Positions 51,062-60,092 of a DNA stretch of 64,000 bases are shown piece by piece. The notes under the pieces are model-generated. The model saw nothing but the letters and a program-made list of their open reading frames with translations, made no database searches and was not told where the DNA came from. The position numbers and the translations under genes were made by a program. This DNA comes from RGIG2206 sp045648425 (GTDB taxonomy: Bacteria; Bacillota; Clostridia; Oscillospirales; Acutalibacteraceae): positions 1-64,000 of the forward strand of contig JAZRNV010000156.1 of assembly GCA_045648425.1 (NCBI GenBank), in the 5' to 3' direction. Within the stretch, counting starts at the first letter, position 1. The number at the start of each line of letters is the position of its first letter.

Positions 51062-51580
51062 ATGCTATATGATGAAGATATTAAGATTTTTGACAGCAGC
51101 AAAAAGATAACAGCCAGTGACGAGCCGGAAGTTCCGATTCACGATTCTTTAGACAACGCACGTAAGCTGGGAATCGCCCTTGCCGGCATGACAAAAGAAG
51201 CAGAGCGCGGTTTTGAATTAAACATAAAAGACGAACTTCTTTTGCAGCGCAGATTGTTATTATGCTTTGCAATAGCAACCGCACTTGAGGAGCATTCAAA
51301 ATCAAGCCAAGAGTCTCGAACAGCACTAAACGCATTTTACGATACGATAAAAAGAAAAGACACTGATTTTTATGATGATATAGCAAGTTCAGGCCATTTT
51401 ACATTTTATTATCATGCTCACCGTCAAGGCGGTGATACTGTAAGACGAATTGGCCAAACCTTTGCTATGCTATGCGGTCAAGACGGTGACCCCGTGTGTC
51501 AAGAGCTTGGAGAAGCACTTTACTGCCAGTATACAAATATGGTTAAAGTGCAAATCAAATCAATTCAAATGGATTGTTAA
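51062..51580 (+). CDS. Conserved-looking hypothetical cytoplasmic protein
   Basis: This 172-aa protein is not one I recognise. It is mostly helical and acidic in its first 60 residues. RRLLLCFAIATALEEH looks like a buried helix, and GHFTFYYHAHRQGGDTVRRIGQTFA a possible functional loop. There are no membrane spans or signal peptide. I chose ATG at 51062, with AAGGAT 9 nt upstream; a longer start at 51032 would overlap the TSCPD gene by 11 nt. It is co-transcribed with the TSCPD gene and ends at a strong terminator. Confidence 0.75.
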   Translation: MLYDEDIKIFDSSKKITASDEPEVPIHDSLDNARKLGIALAGMTKEAERGFELNIKDELLLQRRLLLCFAIATALEEHSKSSQESRTALNAFYDTIKRKDTDFYDDIASSGHFTFYYHAHRQGGDTVRRIGQTFAMLCGQDGDPVCQELGEALYCQYTNMVKVQIKSIQMDC

Positions 51581-51588
51581 ACAAAAAA

Positions 51589-51617
51589 AAGAAGGCCGAA
51601 TATCATTCGGCCTTCTT
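51589..51617. terminator. Bidirectional terminator between convergent genes
   Basis: The 12-bp stem AAGAAGGCCGAA/TTCGGCCTTCTT is followed by T-runs on both strands. Confidence 0.92.
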
Positions 51618-51618
51618 T

Positions 51619-52587
51619 TTATTTAAACACTACGCAAAGAGGATGCTTGAGTTTAACATCACACTCAATTTCTTCGACATTTATGTTATCAAGCTTAAAT
51701 AACGTTACCTCTCCGCTTTCATTGGCACAAACAAGAACATCTTTAATAATATTAAAGTCTCTCGGACTTTCGCCACCACAATGGGTAAAAGACAGTAAGT
51801 TAAGTTTACCGTTATTAATTTTAAACTTAACAATAGAATTATGACCTCGATTTGAAACATACAAATAATTACCGGAAACTCTTATTGCAGCAGCAGTATT
51901 TGAACCGTTAAAATCATCCGGCAAAGCGCTGTAAGTATCAAGCAAGGTTAATGTGCCGTTATTATACTCAAAAGCAGATACAGTTGAGGCAAGCTCGTTA
52001 ACACAAAACACATACTTACCACCATTAGAATATGCAAGATGTCTACAACCGTGTCCTAAGGGCACCTTTGCAAATGCAATCTCTTGCAAATCAAAGTCGT
52101 AGGTATAAATAGTGTCATTCCCCAAATCAACTGCAAGCAGATACTTGTTATCAGGCGAAGGATAAACGAAATGACAATGAGCAGCATCCTGACGAACAGC
52201 GTTGGGGCCAAACCCATAATGCTGTACTGCTCTATCACCTTGTTTGCTTATGCTGCCGGAAATATAATTAGCAGTATATACATCATCATTAAAACTGCAA
52301 ATATGGCACCCTATTTTACCATATGTTGATTTTAAGTTAGTTGGTAAGTGTAATCCACCGTCATTGTCTATGATATAGGTAACCGTGGCACTATCTCCAT
52401 CAAATTGGTCTTCCCTTCTTAAAACAACATCAAGCTTATCGCCACGAACATTTAAAAACATAGGGCTTTTAATCGGTGTAAAATTCTTTTGAACAAGCTT
52501 TAATGAATCAAGTAATGAATAACAATAAACACCGCCTTCATCGCAGCAATCCGCAATATAGACCTTGCACAATTCTTTATTATTCAC
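51619..52587 (-). CDS. Lactonase-family beta-propeller protein (6-phosphogluconolactonase-like)
   Basis: A 322-aa seven-bladed propeller of the PF10282 lactonase family. Repeated blade motifs are visible, such as HCHFVYPSPDNKYLLAVDLG, YAFDL-type strands, LAYSNGGKYVFCVNELAS and RVSGNYLYVSNRGHNSI. VYPSPDNKYLLAVDLGNDTI and VSNRGHNSIVKFKI are the most family-like. It may hydrolyse 6-phosphogluconolactone or another sugar lactone. No pentose-phosphate genes lie nearby. It follows htpG by 14 bp and so is probably in the same operon, without a clear functional link. Confidence 0.85.
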   Translation of the reverse strand: MNNKELCKVYIADCCDEGGVYCYSLLDSLKLVQKNFTPIKSPMFLNVRGDKLDVVLRREDQFDGDSATVTYIIDNDGGLHLPTNLKSTYGKIGCHICSFNDDVYTANYISGSISKQGDRAVQHYGFGPNAVRQDAAHCHFVYPSPDNKYLLAVDLGNDTIYTYDFDLQEIAFAKVPLGHGCRHLAYSNGGKYVFCVNELASTVSAFEYNNGTLTLLDTYSALPDDFNGSNTAAAIRVSGNYLYVSNRGHNSIVKFKINNGKLNLLSFTHCGGESPRDFNIIKDVLVCANESGEVTLFKLDNINVEEIECDVKLKHPLCVVFK

Positions 52588-52601
52588 ATCTGCACCTCAA
52601 C

Positions 52602-54485
52602 TCAAGCCAAGAACTTGCACATAAGCTGAGAAAGCTCCACAGGGTTATCTACACTTAACCCGCTTATCAGTCTTGACTGTGCATATAAAATTTTTGAATA
52701 ATCAGAAACTACTTCTTTATCTTCAGCAAACAAAGCAATTATTTTTTCGGCAATAGGATGTGAACTATTAATTTCAAGTATAGTCTTAGCTTTAACAGAT
52801 GAATCATTGCCGGGCATTGAGTTTAAGGTTCTTTCCATATCTACGGAAACAGCGCCTTCAGTTGATAAACAAACAGGATGATTGCTTAATTTATTTGTAA
52901 ATCTTACAGCTGAAACAGCTCCGTCAAGAGCGTCCTTAATATACTCAAGCAACTCGGAATTTTCATCATTAAGCTTCTTTGTTTCGCCATTTTCTTCGTC
53001 GTTTGAAAGATTCAACTTATCGTCACAAACATTTATAAAATGCTTGCCTTCAAATTCTCCCAAAATTTGAAGTGCAAATTCATCAATATTATCGGTAAGG
53101 CACAAAACGTCGAAGCCCTTACCAATAACAGCGTCAGTTTGAGGCAAAGAACGAGCTTTACCAACAGTTTCGCCACAAGCATAATAAATATCTGTTTGTT
53201 CTTCCTTCATAGCTTCAACATACTCTGACAAAGTTACAAGCTTGTCTTTTTCGAAGGATTTAAACATAACCAAGTCTTTTAAAAGATCCTTGTGCATACC
53301 GTAGTCGCTATAAAGGCCAAACTTAAGTTGAACACCAAAAGCAGTAAAGAATTTTTCATACTTTTCGCGATCATTATTAAGCAGCTTCAACAATTCCGAT
53401 TTAATTTTCTTTTCGATATTTTTAGCTATAAGCTTAAGTTGATAATCATGCTGTAAAAGCTCTCTTGATACATTTAACGAAAGGTCTGCGCTGTCAACTA
53501 AGCCACGAACAAAGCTGAAATAATCAGGCAATAAATCCGCACATTTTTCCATTATTAATACGCCATTGGAATAAAGCTGCAAGCCCTTTTCGTATTCTTT
53601 GGTGTAATAATCATAAGGAGCAAGTGAAGGTATAAACATCAAGGCATCATAGGTTGCCTGACCCTCTGCTTTTGTATGAATCACCGACAAAGGTGATTCA
53701 AAATCATAAAACTTATCTTTGTAAAAGCTGTCATATTCTTCGTGAGCGATTTCTGATTTAGACTTGCGCCACAAAGGAACCATACTGTTAAGCGTGCGCT
53801 GCTCAACTTCAGTTATATACTCATCAGCTTGTTCGTCTTTAGGTTTGCTCACCTCAAAATCCATAATAATAGGATAGCGAATATAATCAGAATATTTCTT
53901 TACAATCTCACTAATACGGTAATTATCCAAAAATTCAGAATAATTGTCTGTTTCGGTATCATCTTTAATGTGCATAGAAATCACGGTGCCATGACCGATC
54001 TTATCACAGGGCTCAATATAATATCCGTCACAGCCGGATGAAGTCCAGCGATAGGCATCGGTTTCGCCAAAGGCAAGACTTTCGACCTCTATTCTGTCAC
54101 TAACCATAAAAGCAGAATAAAAGCCGACTCCAAACTGACCGATAATCTCTACATCTGACTGCTCAGTCTGTTCTTTTTTAAAGTTAAAAGAGCCACTGTG
54201 AGCAATGGTGCCCAGATTACTTTCAAGTTCTTTCGCACTCATTCCACAGCCGTTATCACTAACCGTTAAAACCCTGTTTTCACTATCAACCTCAATACGA
54301 ATATAATACTCATCACGAGACAAACCAACAACATCATCTGTAAGGGAGCGGTAATACAACTTGTCTATAGCATCACTGGCATTAGAAATAAGCTCACGTA
54401 AAAATATTTCTTTATGTGTATAAATAGAATTAACCATCATATCCAATAGCTTTTTAGACTCTGCTTTAAATTGTTTTTTAGACAT
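52602..54485 (-). CDS. htpG: Hsp90-family chaperone HtpG
   Basis: A 627-aa ATP-dependent chaperone. The GHKL ATPase motifs are FLRELISNASDAIDKL (N-box), VSDNGCGM (G1) and GQFGVGFYSAFMV (G2). The middle domain shows VDSADLSLNVSRELLQ. Length is normal for the bacterial protein. It has a consensus promoter and a palindrome at its predicted transcription start, which may be an operator. Confidence 0.97.
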   Translation of the reverse strand: MSKKQFKAESKKLLDMMVNSIYTHKEIFLRELISNASDAIDKLYYRSLTDDVVGLSRDEYYIRIEVDSENRVLTVSDNGCGMSAKELESNLGTIAHSGSFNFKKEQTEQSDVEIIGQFGVGFYSAFMVSDRIEVESLAFGETDAYRWTSSGCDGYYIEPCDKIGHGTVISMHIKDDTETDNYSEFLDNYRISEIVKKYSDYIRYPIIMDFEVSKPKDEQADEYITEVEQRTLNSMVPLWRKSKSEIAHEEYDSFYKDKFYDFESPLSVIHTKAEGQATYDALMFIPSLAPYDYYTKEYEKGLQLYSNGVLIMEKCADLLPDYFSFVRGLVDSADLSLNVSRELLQHDYQLKLIAKNIEKKIKSELLKLLNNDREKYEKFFTAFGVQLKFGLYSDYGMHKDLLKDLVMFKSFEKDKLVTLSEYVEAMKEEQTDIYYACGETVGKARSLPQTDAVIGKGFDVLCLTDNIDEFALQILGEFEGKHFINVCDDKLNLSNDEENGETKKLNDENSELLEYIKDALDGAVSAVRFTNKLSNHPVCLSTEGAVSVDMERTLNSMPGNDSSVKAKTILEINSSHPIAEKIIALFAEDKEVVSDYSKILYAQSRLISGLSVDNPVELSQLMCKFLA

Positions 54486-54511
54486 AAAACCACCCTAAAT
54501 ATGTTATAATT

Positions 54512-54526
54512 ATTCGAAAATCGAAT
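54512..54526. promoter_or_regulatory. Palindrome downstream of the htpG promoter, possible operator
   Basis: ATTCGA-aaa-TCGAAT is a perfect 6-bp inverted repeat with a 3-nt centre, near the predicted htpG transcription start and before the start codon at 54485. It is not the CIRCE element. A repressor site is possible. Confidence 0.4.
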
Positions 54527-54533
54527 CTTTTTT

Positions 54534-54561
54534 ATTATATACCAAGGTACTATATTGTCAA
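54534..54561 (-). promoter_or_regulatory. Promoter of htpG
   Basis: A minus-strand TTGACA (54556-54561) is 16 bp from TATAAT (54534-54539). Confidence 0.78.
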
Positions 54562-54578
54562 GTTTTATAAAATTAATA

Positions 54579-54607
54579 TTGCATTATACACATAAAAATG
54601 TTATTAT
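54579..54607 (+). promoter_or_regulatory. Promoter of the lipoprotein gene at 54636
   Basis: TTGCAT (54579-54584) and TATTAT (54602-54607) are spaced by 17 bp. Confidence 0.6.
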
Positions 54608-54635
54608 GAATACAGCTTTTAATAAGGAGTAGCTT

Positions 54636-55232
54636 ATGATTTACAAACGAATTACATCAATATTGATTATAGCAATAATTGCCTTTTCTTTTTCTTCTTG
54701 CAAAAGTGAAGAACAAAGCGGCAACACAGGTTCAATAACCGACAATGGCGATTATATCACAGTTGACATTTCCCCTGCCGATCCCGATGATGTTGCATCT
54801 GCTGCTGCTGACTTCAAGCCCAACAAAAACTATAACTATGAAAAATCCGACACAACTATAGCAGGCGATGAAGTTAAGGCAGACGGTTATATTTTAAGTG
54901 CAAAAAATGATAAAGATAAAGAAATTGCAACTGTTTATTTTGAGCAAAGCGACTTAAATTCTCTTGAGATAGATGTAATGACTAAAGATGCCAGCGATTC
55001 CGATCTTGACGCGGCTACAAAAATGGTAAGACAGCTCATTTTAGCTGCTTTTGAGAATTTCCCTATTGATGAGCTTGACGGTCAACTGCCTTTATCCACC
55101 GCTAAAATTAAAGCTCTTATATCCAACAATACTCAAGAGGATAACATAATTTACGGTTCAAACAACGAAATATCAGTTGGATATGAGTTTGAACCAAAAA
55201 GCGGTATATTATTTTTTAGAATAGAAATTTAA
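54636..55232 (+). CDS. Small lipoprotein, unknown function
   Basis: A 198-aa lipoprotein. The signal peptide ends in FSFSSCKSEEQ with the lipidated Cys near residue 22. The mature part is acidic and rich in Asp/Ser (VDISPADPDDVASAAADF, DASDSDLDAATKMVRQ). No known domain is visible. AAGGAG lies 7 nt before the start. A short GC-rich hairpin follows at 55239-55255, then an MFS transporter gene on the same strand. Confidence 0.78.
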   Translation: MIYKRITSILIIAIIAFSFSSCKSEEQSGNTGSITDNGDYITVDISPADPDDVASAAADFKPNKNYNYEKSDTTIAGDEVKADGYILSAKNDKDKEIATVYFEQSDLNSLEIDVMTKDASDSDLDAATKMVRQLILAAFENFPIDELDGQLPLSTAKIKALISNNTQEDNIIYGSNNEISVGYEFEPKSGILFFRIEI

Positions 55233-55238
55233 ATTAAA

Positions 55239-55255
55239 GCCCGGTACATCCGGGC
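55239..55255 (+). terminator. Weak terminator or intercistronic hairpin
   Basis: GCCCGG/CCGGGC with a 5-nt loop is followed by ATTAATTTTT. It would at least reduce read-through into the MFS gene. Confidence 0.55.
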
Positions 55256-55276
55256 ATTAATTTTTAAGGTATACTT

Positions 55277-56455
55277 ATGAGTACAAATAGATATAGACTA
55301 ACAATTTTCACTTGCTTTTTCAGTTATATTACTCAAGCTATAACAGTAAATTTTCCACCACTCTTATTCGTGGCCTTTATGACAGAGTTTTCACTGCCTT
55401 TTTGGCAGGTTACTGCGCTGATTACAGTAACTTTCATTTTGCAGTTAATGATTGATTTAACTCTATCAAAAGCATTAAAAAATGAAAATATCAGAGCATT
55501 GGCAATTTTGGGTCAGCTCTCAGCAGTAATAGGGTTAGTCGGCCTTTCTTTTATACCCGATATATTAACAAACAAATTTCTTGGTATAGTAATTTGCGCC
55601 TTATTCTATTCAACGGGAAGCGGAATTGTAGAGGTAGTCTCCAGCCCAATAGTAGAAAATTGCCCGACAGAAAACAAATCAGCCACTATGAGTCTGCTTC
55701 ACTCTTTTTACTGTTGGGGTTCAGCATTTACAATATTATTCACTACCGGTTTCTTCTATTTTTTCGATCAAACAAATTGGCGAATAATTTCTGCCTTATG
55801 GGCAATTGTTCCATTGACCGATGCTATTTTAATAGCAATTATGCCAATCCCGAAATTCAGCTCAAATGCAGCCAAAAATTCAAAAGGACTTATTAAAAAT
55901 AAAATCTTTATTGTAATGTTCTTGATAATGTTTTTAGGCGGTGCAGCAGAGCTTGCAGTCAGCCAATGGGCATCAACCTTTGCAGAAACAGGATTAAAGA
56001 TTTCCAAATCTGCAGGAGATATTGCAGGTCCGTTTTTATTTGCTGTTCTTATGGGTAGCGGACGCGTAATTTTTACAATAACAAGCAAAAAAATCAGATT
56101 AATAAATTATATGCTTGTTTCTGCAATTGGTCTAAGTGTAGGCCTGATGCTGGCCACCTTATCAAACTATCCTACCCTCTCATTTATTGGTATAGCTGTT
56201 TGCGGCATTTCGGTTGCAATTTTTTGGCCCGGCACGTTGAGTCTTGCCGCCAACAAATTCGGATCATCAGCTTCACTATTTGGATTGCTGGCGTTTGCAG
56301 GTGATTCAGGATGCACTTTGGGGCCACTTATTGTTGGGTTAATATCGCAGCAATACAACAGCAACATATCAATGGGCTTTACCTACTCGTTGATTTTCCC
56401 GCTAGGTATAATAACGTCAGTTTTAATTCTTAAGCACAAACGAAACACAATATAA
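55277..56455 (+). CDS. MFS transporter
   Basis: A 392-aa membrane protein with about 12 hydrophobic segments and a charged central loop at about 197-210 (AKNSKGLIKNK), the usual 6+6 layout. GTGSGIVEVVSSPIVENCP near residue 118 and ISVAIFWPGTLSLAANKFG near residue 312 resemble sugar-permease-like MFS members of the FucP/YfkF groups. Substrate unknown. AAGGT lies 7 nt before the start. It ends in a strong bidirectional terminator shared with radA. Confidence 0.88.
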   Translation: MSTNRYRLTIFTCFFSYITQAITVNFPPLLFVAFMTEFSLPFWQVTALITVTFILQLMIDLTLSKALKNENIRALAILGQLSAVIGLVGLSFIPDILTNKFLGIVICALFYSTGSGIVEVVSSPIVENCPTENKSATMSLLHSFYCWGSAFTILFTTGFFYFFDQTNWRIISALWAIVPLTDAILIAIMPIPKFSSNAAKNSKGLIKNKIFIVMFLIMFLGGAAELAVSQWASTFAETGLKISKSAGDIAGPFLFAVLMGSGRVIFTITSKKIRLINYMLVSAIGLSVGLMLATLSNYPTLSFIGIAVCGISVAIFWPGTLSLAANKFGSSASLFGLLAFAGDSGCTLGPLIVGLISQQYNSNISMGFTYSLIFPLGIITSVLILKHKRNTI

Positions 56456-56484
56456 AAAGGTCGCAGTAAAACTGCGACCTTTTT
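56454..56484. terminator. Bidirectional terminator between MFS gene and radA
   Basis: The stem AAAAAGGTCGCAG/CTGCGACCTTTTT has a 5-nt loop and T-runs on both strands. Confidence 0.93.
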
Positions 56485-56486
56485 AA

Positions 56487-57848
56487 TTAATCAAACACAA
56501 CTGCGGCTGCTTGCCGAACAGATTTAACACCGTATATTTCTATACCCTCAACACGATGTATTTGTTTTAAACAAATTGACGGTACAACACAACGCTTATA
56601 GCCAAGTCTTGCCGCCTCATCAATTCTTTGTTGCACCTGAGAAACTGCGCGAATCTCACCCGCAAGTCCAATTTCACCAAAAACAACAATATCATCAGGC
56701 ACAGAGACATTTTTTAGGCATGAAATCAAGCTTACAGCCACTGCAAGATCAACCGCAGGTTCGTCAAGTCTAAAGCCGCCAACTATATTTACATAAGCGT
56801 CAAGATTGGCAAAAAAGTATCCTGCCCTTTTTTCGAGAACGGCTAAAATAAGACTGAATCTGTTATAATCAAATCCGGTAGCCATTCGCCTGGGATTACC
56901 AAAGCCACTTTCAGCAGTAAGCCCCTGAACCTCTGCCAAAATCGGTCGAGAGCCCTCGATTGTGGCCACCACACAAGTGCCCGGAACATTTTTCGGCTTG
57001 CCCGAGAGCAACATTTGAGACGGATTTTCAACCTCAACAAGGCCAATATCACGCATTTCAAAAACGCCTATTTCATTAGTAGAACCAAATCTGTTTTTGA
57101 CAGCACGCAAAATACGATATGAAAGATTTCTGTCCCCTTCAAAGTACAAAACAGCATCAACAATATGCTCCATAACTTTAGGCCCTGCAATAGCACCATC
57201 TTTATTTACATGCCCAATAATAAATATAGGAATATCACAGTTTTTGGCAGTTCTTAAAAATAAATTTGTAGTCTCTCTTACTTGTGTAACGCTACCCGGA
57301 GATGAATTCAACTCAGAAATAGACATAGTTTGAATTGAATCAACAATTACAACGTCCGGCTTTGATGTTTTAATATATTCACAAATTGCCTGAGCATCAG
57401 TTGCGGCCATTATTTGAAGATTTTCAGTATCAACATTTAATCTATCGGCTCTTAATTTAATTTGACGGTTAGATTCTTCACCCGAAACATAAAGAACCTT
57501 AAGGTCTTTACCAAGATACTGGCAAATTTGAAGCATCATTGTTGATTTACCAATGCCCGGGTCACCCCCAAGCAACACCAAGCTACCTTTTACAATGCCG
57601 CCGCCAAGCACCCTGTCAAGCTCACCTATTCCCGTCACAATTCGCGGCTCATTAGTCGTGCTGATTTGATTGAGCGATACAGCATTCAAAGTCAAATCAA
57701 AGCTCTGTTTAGCAGAAGATACCGGAGTTTCACTTACAACCTCTTCAACAAGAGTATTCCACTGTCCGCAGGAGGGACATTTACCATACCACTTTGCACT
57801 TTCATAGCCACATTCAGAGCAAATATAAACATTCTTAAGCTTAGCCAT
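56487..57848 (-). CDS. radA: DNA repair protein RadA
   Basis: A 453-aa RecA-like ATPase that acts in branch migration during recombination. The N-terminal zinc finger is CSECGYESAKWYGKCPSC, Walker A is LGGDPGIGKSTMML, and the RadA-specific motif is AVKNRFGSTNEIG. The C-terminus is a Lon-like domain with VGGFRLDEPAVDLAVAVSL. Length is normal. Its start overlaps the amidase gene's end by 8 nt. Confidence 0.97.
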   Translation of the reverse strand: MAKLKNVYICSECGYESAKWYGKCPSCGQWNTLVEEVVSETPVSSAKQSFDLTLNAVSLNQISTTNEPRIVTGIGELDRVLGGGIVKGSLVLLGGDPGIGKSTMMLQICQYLGKDLKVLYVSGEESNRQIKLRADRLNVDTENLQIMAATDAQAICEYIKTSKPDVVIVDSIQTMSISELNSSPGSVTQVRETTNLFLRTAKNCDIPIFIIGHVNKDGAIAGPKVMEHIVDAVLYFEGDRNLSYRILRAVKNRFGSTNEIGVFEMRDIGLVEVENPSQMLLSGKPKNVPGTCVVATIEGSRPILAEVQGLTAESGFGNPRRMATGFDYNRFSLILAVLEKRAGYFFANLDAYVNIVGGFRLDEPAVDLAVAVSLISCLKNVSVPDDIVVFGEIGLAGEIRAVSQVQQRIDEAARLGYKRCVVPSICLKQIHRVEGIEIYGVKSVRQAAAVVFD

Positions 57849-58563
57849 TTTTATCCTCCTTATTATCTGCCCATTCTAACACTCCACAAGCAATAGCAAA
57901 ACACAATCGCTCTACATACTCGCTGCTTTTTAAATCAACAAGCTCATTTTTATTTGACAAAAAACCGCATTCTATCAGCACTGCAACAGAATCCGACGGC
58001 GCATAATGAATTATATATACATCTTTAGTGCAGCTCTTAATTTTTCGTTTATTATAGCTTTGAACTTTACCTGAGATATTAGATTGAATAGAAGCTGCCA
58101 GTTGATTAGAATTTAAATTATCCGGCGTAAAAAACATCTGCGCTCCCTTAGCAGAAGCGGATGAATATTTGTTTTGATGAATAGATAAATATATACAACC
58201 CGGGTTTTCTTTCATTAAAGAAAATCTATTTCTTATATCACTTTTTTTACGTTCTCTGATAGTTTTTCCCTCAGATTCAACAGAGATATCAGACGACCTA
58301 ACAAGAAGAGTTCTGCACCCAAAAGCATTAAATATATCTGATAACACCAATGAAACTGAAAGATTTATATCCTTTTCAAGCGTTCCGTCAGAAGCAACGC
58401 AGCCACTGTCAAACCCGCCGTGACCGGGGTCTATTATAATGATAGGTAAACTGTTGTTTTCACTATTTTCATTTTTTGCTTTATTAACAGATGCATATAC
58501 CGTTGTTCCAACAATAACCACAGCTGAAATTACCGATAATAATGAAATTAGCAATTTTTTCAT
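57841..58563 (-). CDS. cwlD: N-acetylmuramoyl-L-alanine amidase, CwlD-like
   Basis: A 240-aa exported zinc amidase (Amidase_3). After a signal or anchor segment (LLISLLSVISAVVIVGTTVYA), the metal ligands are IIIDPGHGGFDSG (His), DINLSVSL (Glu in EKDIN), and CIYLSIHQNKY (His). ECGFLSNKNE carries the catalytic Glu. In Bacillus CwlD makes muramic delta-lactam in the spore cortex. The CwlD call is by resemblance; a general cell-wall amidase is possible. ATG at 58563 is preferred (GGAG 8 nt upstream). Confidence 0.85.
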   Translation of the reverse strand: MKKLLISLLSVISAVVIVGTTVYASVNKAKNENSENNSLPIIIIDPGHGGFDSGCVASDGTLEKDINLSVSLVLSDIFNAFGCRTLLVRSSDISVESEGKTIRERKKSDIRNRFSLMKENPGCIYLSIHQNKYSSASAKGAQMFFTPDNLNSNQLAASIQSNISGKVQSYNKRKIKSCTKDVYIIHYAPSDSVAVLIECGFLSNKNELVDLKSSEYVERLCFAIACGVLEWADNKEDKNG

Positions 58564-58592
58564 CAAAACCGCTCCGGACATAGTATAAAAGT

Positions 58593-58622
58593 AAAAGCAA
58601 TGAAGTGTGACTGCATTGCTTT
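58593..58622 (-). terminator. Terminator upstream of cwlD
   Basis: The stem AAGCAATG/CATTGCTT is followed by T-runs on both strands. It ends the transcript of the membrane protein gene 58629-59189. Confidence 0.8.
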
Positions 58623-58628
58623 TTTATA

Positions 58629-59189
58629 TTATTTGTCCTTCTTTTTTATTAAATTGAAGGTTTCACTAAATGAGACCTTATTATAGCCCATATAATACCC
58701 TAAACCGACAGAAACAGGAACAGAAAGAGGAATCAAAGCAGCTACTATAACCGAGCCCCATGTATGTTCTGCGAAGGTCAACGTAGCAGGCATAACCGAT
58801 TGATTGAACGGAACAAATGGAGAAAAAATCATTTTGAACCAACTGTAAATACTTTCGGGTAAAACATTAAACTTTGCAAGTATTAAACATAAGCAAAGTG
58901 CCAGATATGGAGAGTATGCTAAAAAGCCAACCTTAAACCCAAAGAATTTACTTCTAACCAAATCGTCTCTTAAATTAACAACGGTGCTGTCACTGAAACC
59001 TTTTTTCCACATTGTTAAATAAGGCAATATGATGATTATGCCCAAACCGAAGGCCTGCGCTACAAAAGCACCTGCAAGCCCTGAGAAAAAAGCCAATACA
59101 GACAGAATAACAATCATAGACATGATATGATATCCCGTTAATCTTAAAAACATACTTAAAGTAATCTTAGCAAATCCGTTACTGTTCAT
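58629..59189 (-). CDS. Membrane protein, unknown function
   Basis: A 186-aa protein with about four hydrophobic segments (roughly 20-40, 42-58, 88-105 and 148-168). The N-terminus SNGFAKITLSMFLRLTGYH and the segment YYMGYNKVSFSETFNLIKKK at the C-terminus have no known match for me. It ends at a terminator and lies next to another small membrane protein gene. Nothing points to a function. Confidence 0.72.
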   Translation of the reverse strand: MNSNGFAKITLSMFLRLTGYHIMSMIVILSVLAFFSGLAGAFVAQAFGLGIIIILPYLTMWKKGFSDSTVVNLRDDLVRSKFFGFKVGFLAYSPYLALCLCLILAKFNVLPESIYSWFKMIFSPFVPFNQSVMPATLTFAEHTWGSVIVAALIPLSVPVSVGLGYYMGYNKVSFSETFNLIKKKDK

Positions 59190-59243
59190 ATAATCACCTG
59201 TGTTTTGAATTATAACTTATTTTAACACACATTAATTAACAAA

Positions 59244-59645
59244 TCAAATCATTTTATGCTTTGCGGATAAATTAACGCCAATAACGCCACCGAATGAAGA
59301 CAATACTGTCATTATTGCAAATCTAATCAAAGAATTTAATGAAAAACTACCACCACTGACAAATAGTGCAATTATACTCATTACTGCAAACAAAATCAAA
59401 CCGGAAGCAGCGCCATATATTAAACCTTTGGATTTGTGTAGCAATGTCGTGACAAACCCTGCAGATAATGCTCCAACAGCCAAGCTTATGTTAGACATTG
59501 TAGCAGCTGCAGATATATCAAAGTCGCGCATTGTAAGTAAAAGAGCAAACAATAACATAAATAGAAATGTTGCAAAAACGCCAATAAGAACACCAATAAA
59601 TATATGTGCTATATCTTTATTTAAAATAATTTTGCTTTTTTTCAA
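59244..59645 (-). CDS. TIGR04086-type membrane protein
   Basis: A 133-aa protein with four predicted membrane spans, matching the small TIGR04086 family of Clostridia (HIFIGVLIGVFATFLFMLLF, AVGALSAGFVTTLLHKSKG, SSFGGVIGVNLS). Members are often near yajC, as here. Function is unknown. Confidence 0.82.
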   Translation of the reverse strand: MKKSKIILNKDIAHIFIGVLIGVFATFLFMLLFALLLTMRDFDISAAATMSNISLAVGALSAGFVTTLLHKSKGLIYGAASGLILFAVMSIIALFVSGGSFSLNSLIRFAIMTVLSSFGGVIGVNLSAKHKMI

Positions 59646-59650
59646 AAAAA

Positions 59651-59693
59651 CACCCCTCGAACATTACTTATAATCAAGCATATTCGAGAGGTG
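59651..59693 (-). terminator. Terminator after yajC
   Basis: CACCTCTCGAA pairs with TTCGAGGGGTG (one wobble pair) and is followed by TTTTTTTG on the minus strand. Confidence 0.82.
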
Positions 59694-59702
59694 ATGATTA
59701 TA

Positions 59703-60029
59703 TTACTTCTTTGCAGCTTCGTCGCGAATAGTAAGGTTCTGAGCTACAGCAGTTCTGGAAACCTGTATCTTGGAGCGGTCGCCCGAAGACTCAATAATAA
59801 TGCTGTCGTCCTTAAGAGATACTACACGGCCAAAAATACCGCCGATGGTAATAATCTCGTCACCTATTTGCAACTCATTACGCATTTTTGCTTCAGCTTT
59901 TTGCTGTTTGCGCTGAGGGCGAATCATTACGAAATACATAACGGCAATCATTATAACCAAGAAAACGATGGGCAACCATCCGCCGCCTGCAGGTTGATCC
60001 TCTGCAAGAACCAAATAATTAAAATTCAT
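59703..60029 (-). CDS. yajC: Preprotein translocase accessory subunit YajC
   Basis: A 108-aa protein with a single N-terminal membrane span (about 18-38) followed by the family segment MIRPQRKQQKAEAKMRNELQ and GDEIITIGGIFGRVVSLKDD. It associates with SecDF-YidC at the membrane. ATG at 60029 has GGAGG 9 nt upstream. Confidence 0.95.
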   Translation of the reverse strand: MNFNYLVLAEDQPAGGGWLPIVFLVIMIAVMYFVMIRPQRKQQKAEAKMRNELQIGDEIITIGGIFGRVVSLKDDSIIIESSGDRSKIQVSRTAVAQNLTIRDEAAKK

Positions 60030-60092
60030 TTTAAATAACCTCCAATTTATATTACTAGTTATTCTAACACACAAACAGTATAAATGCAAGCA

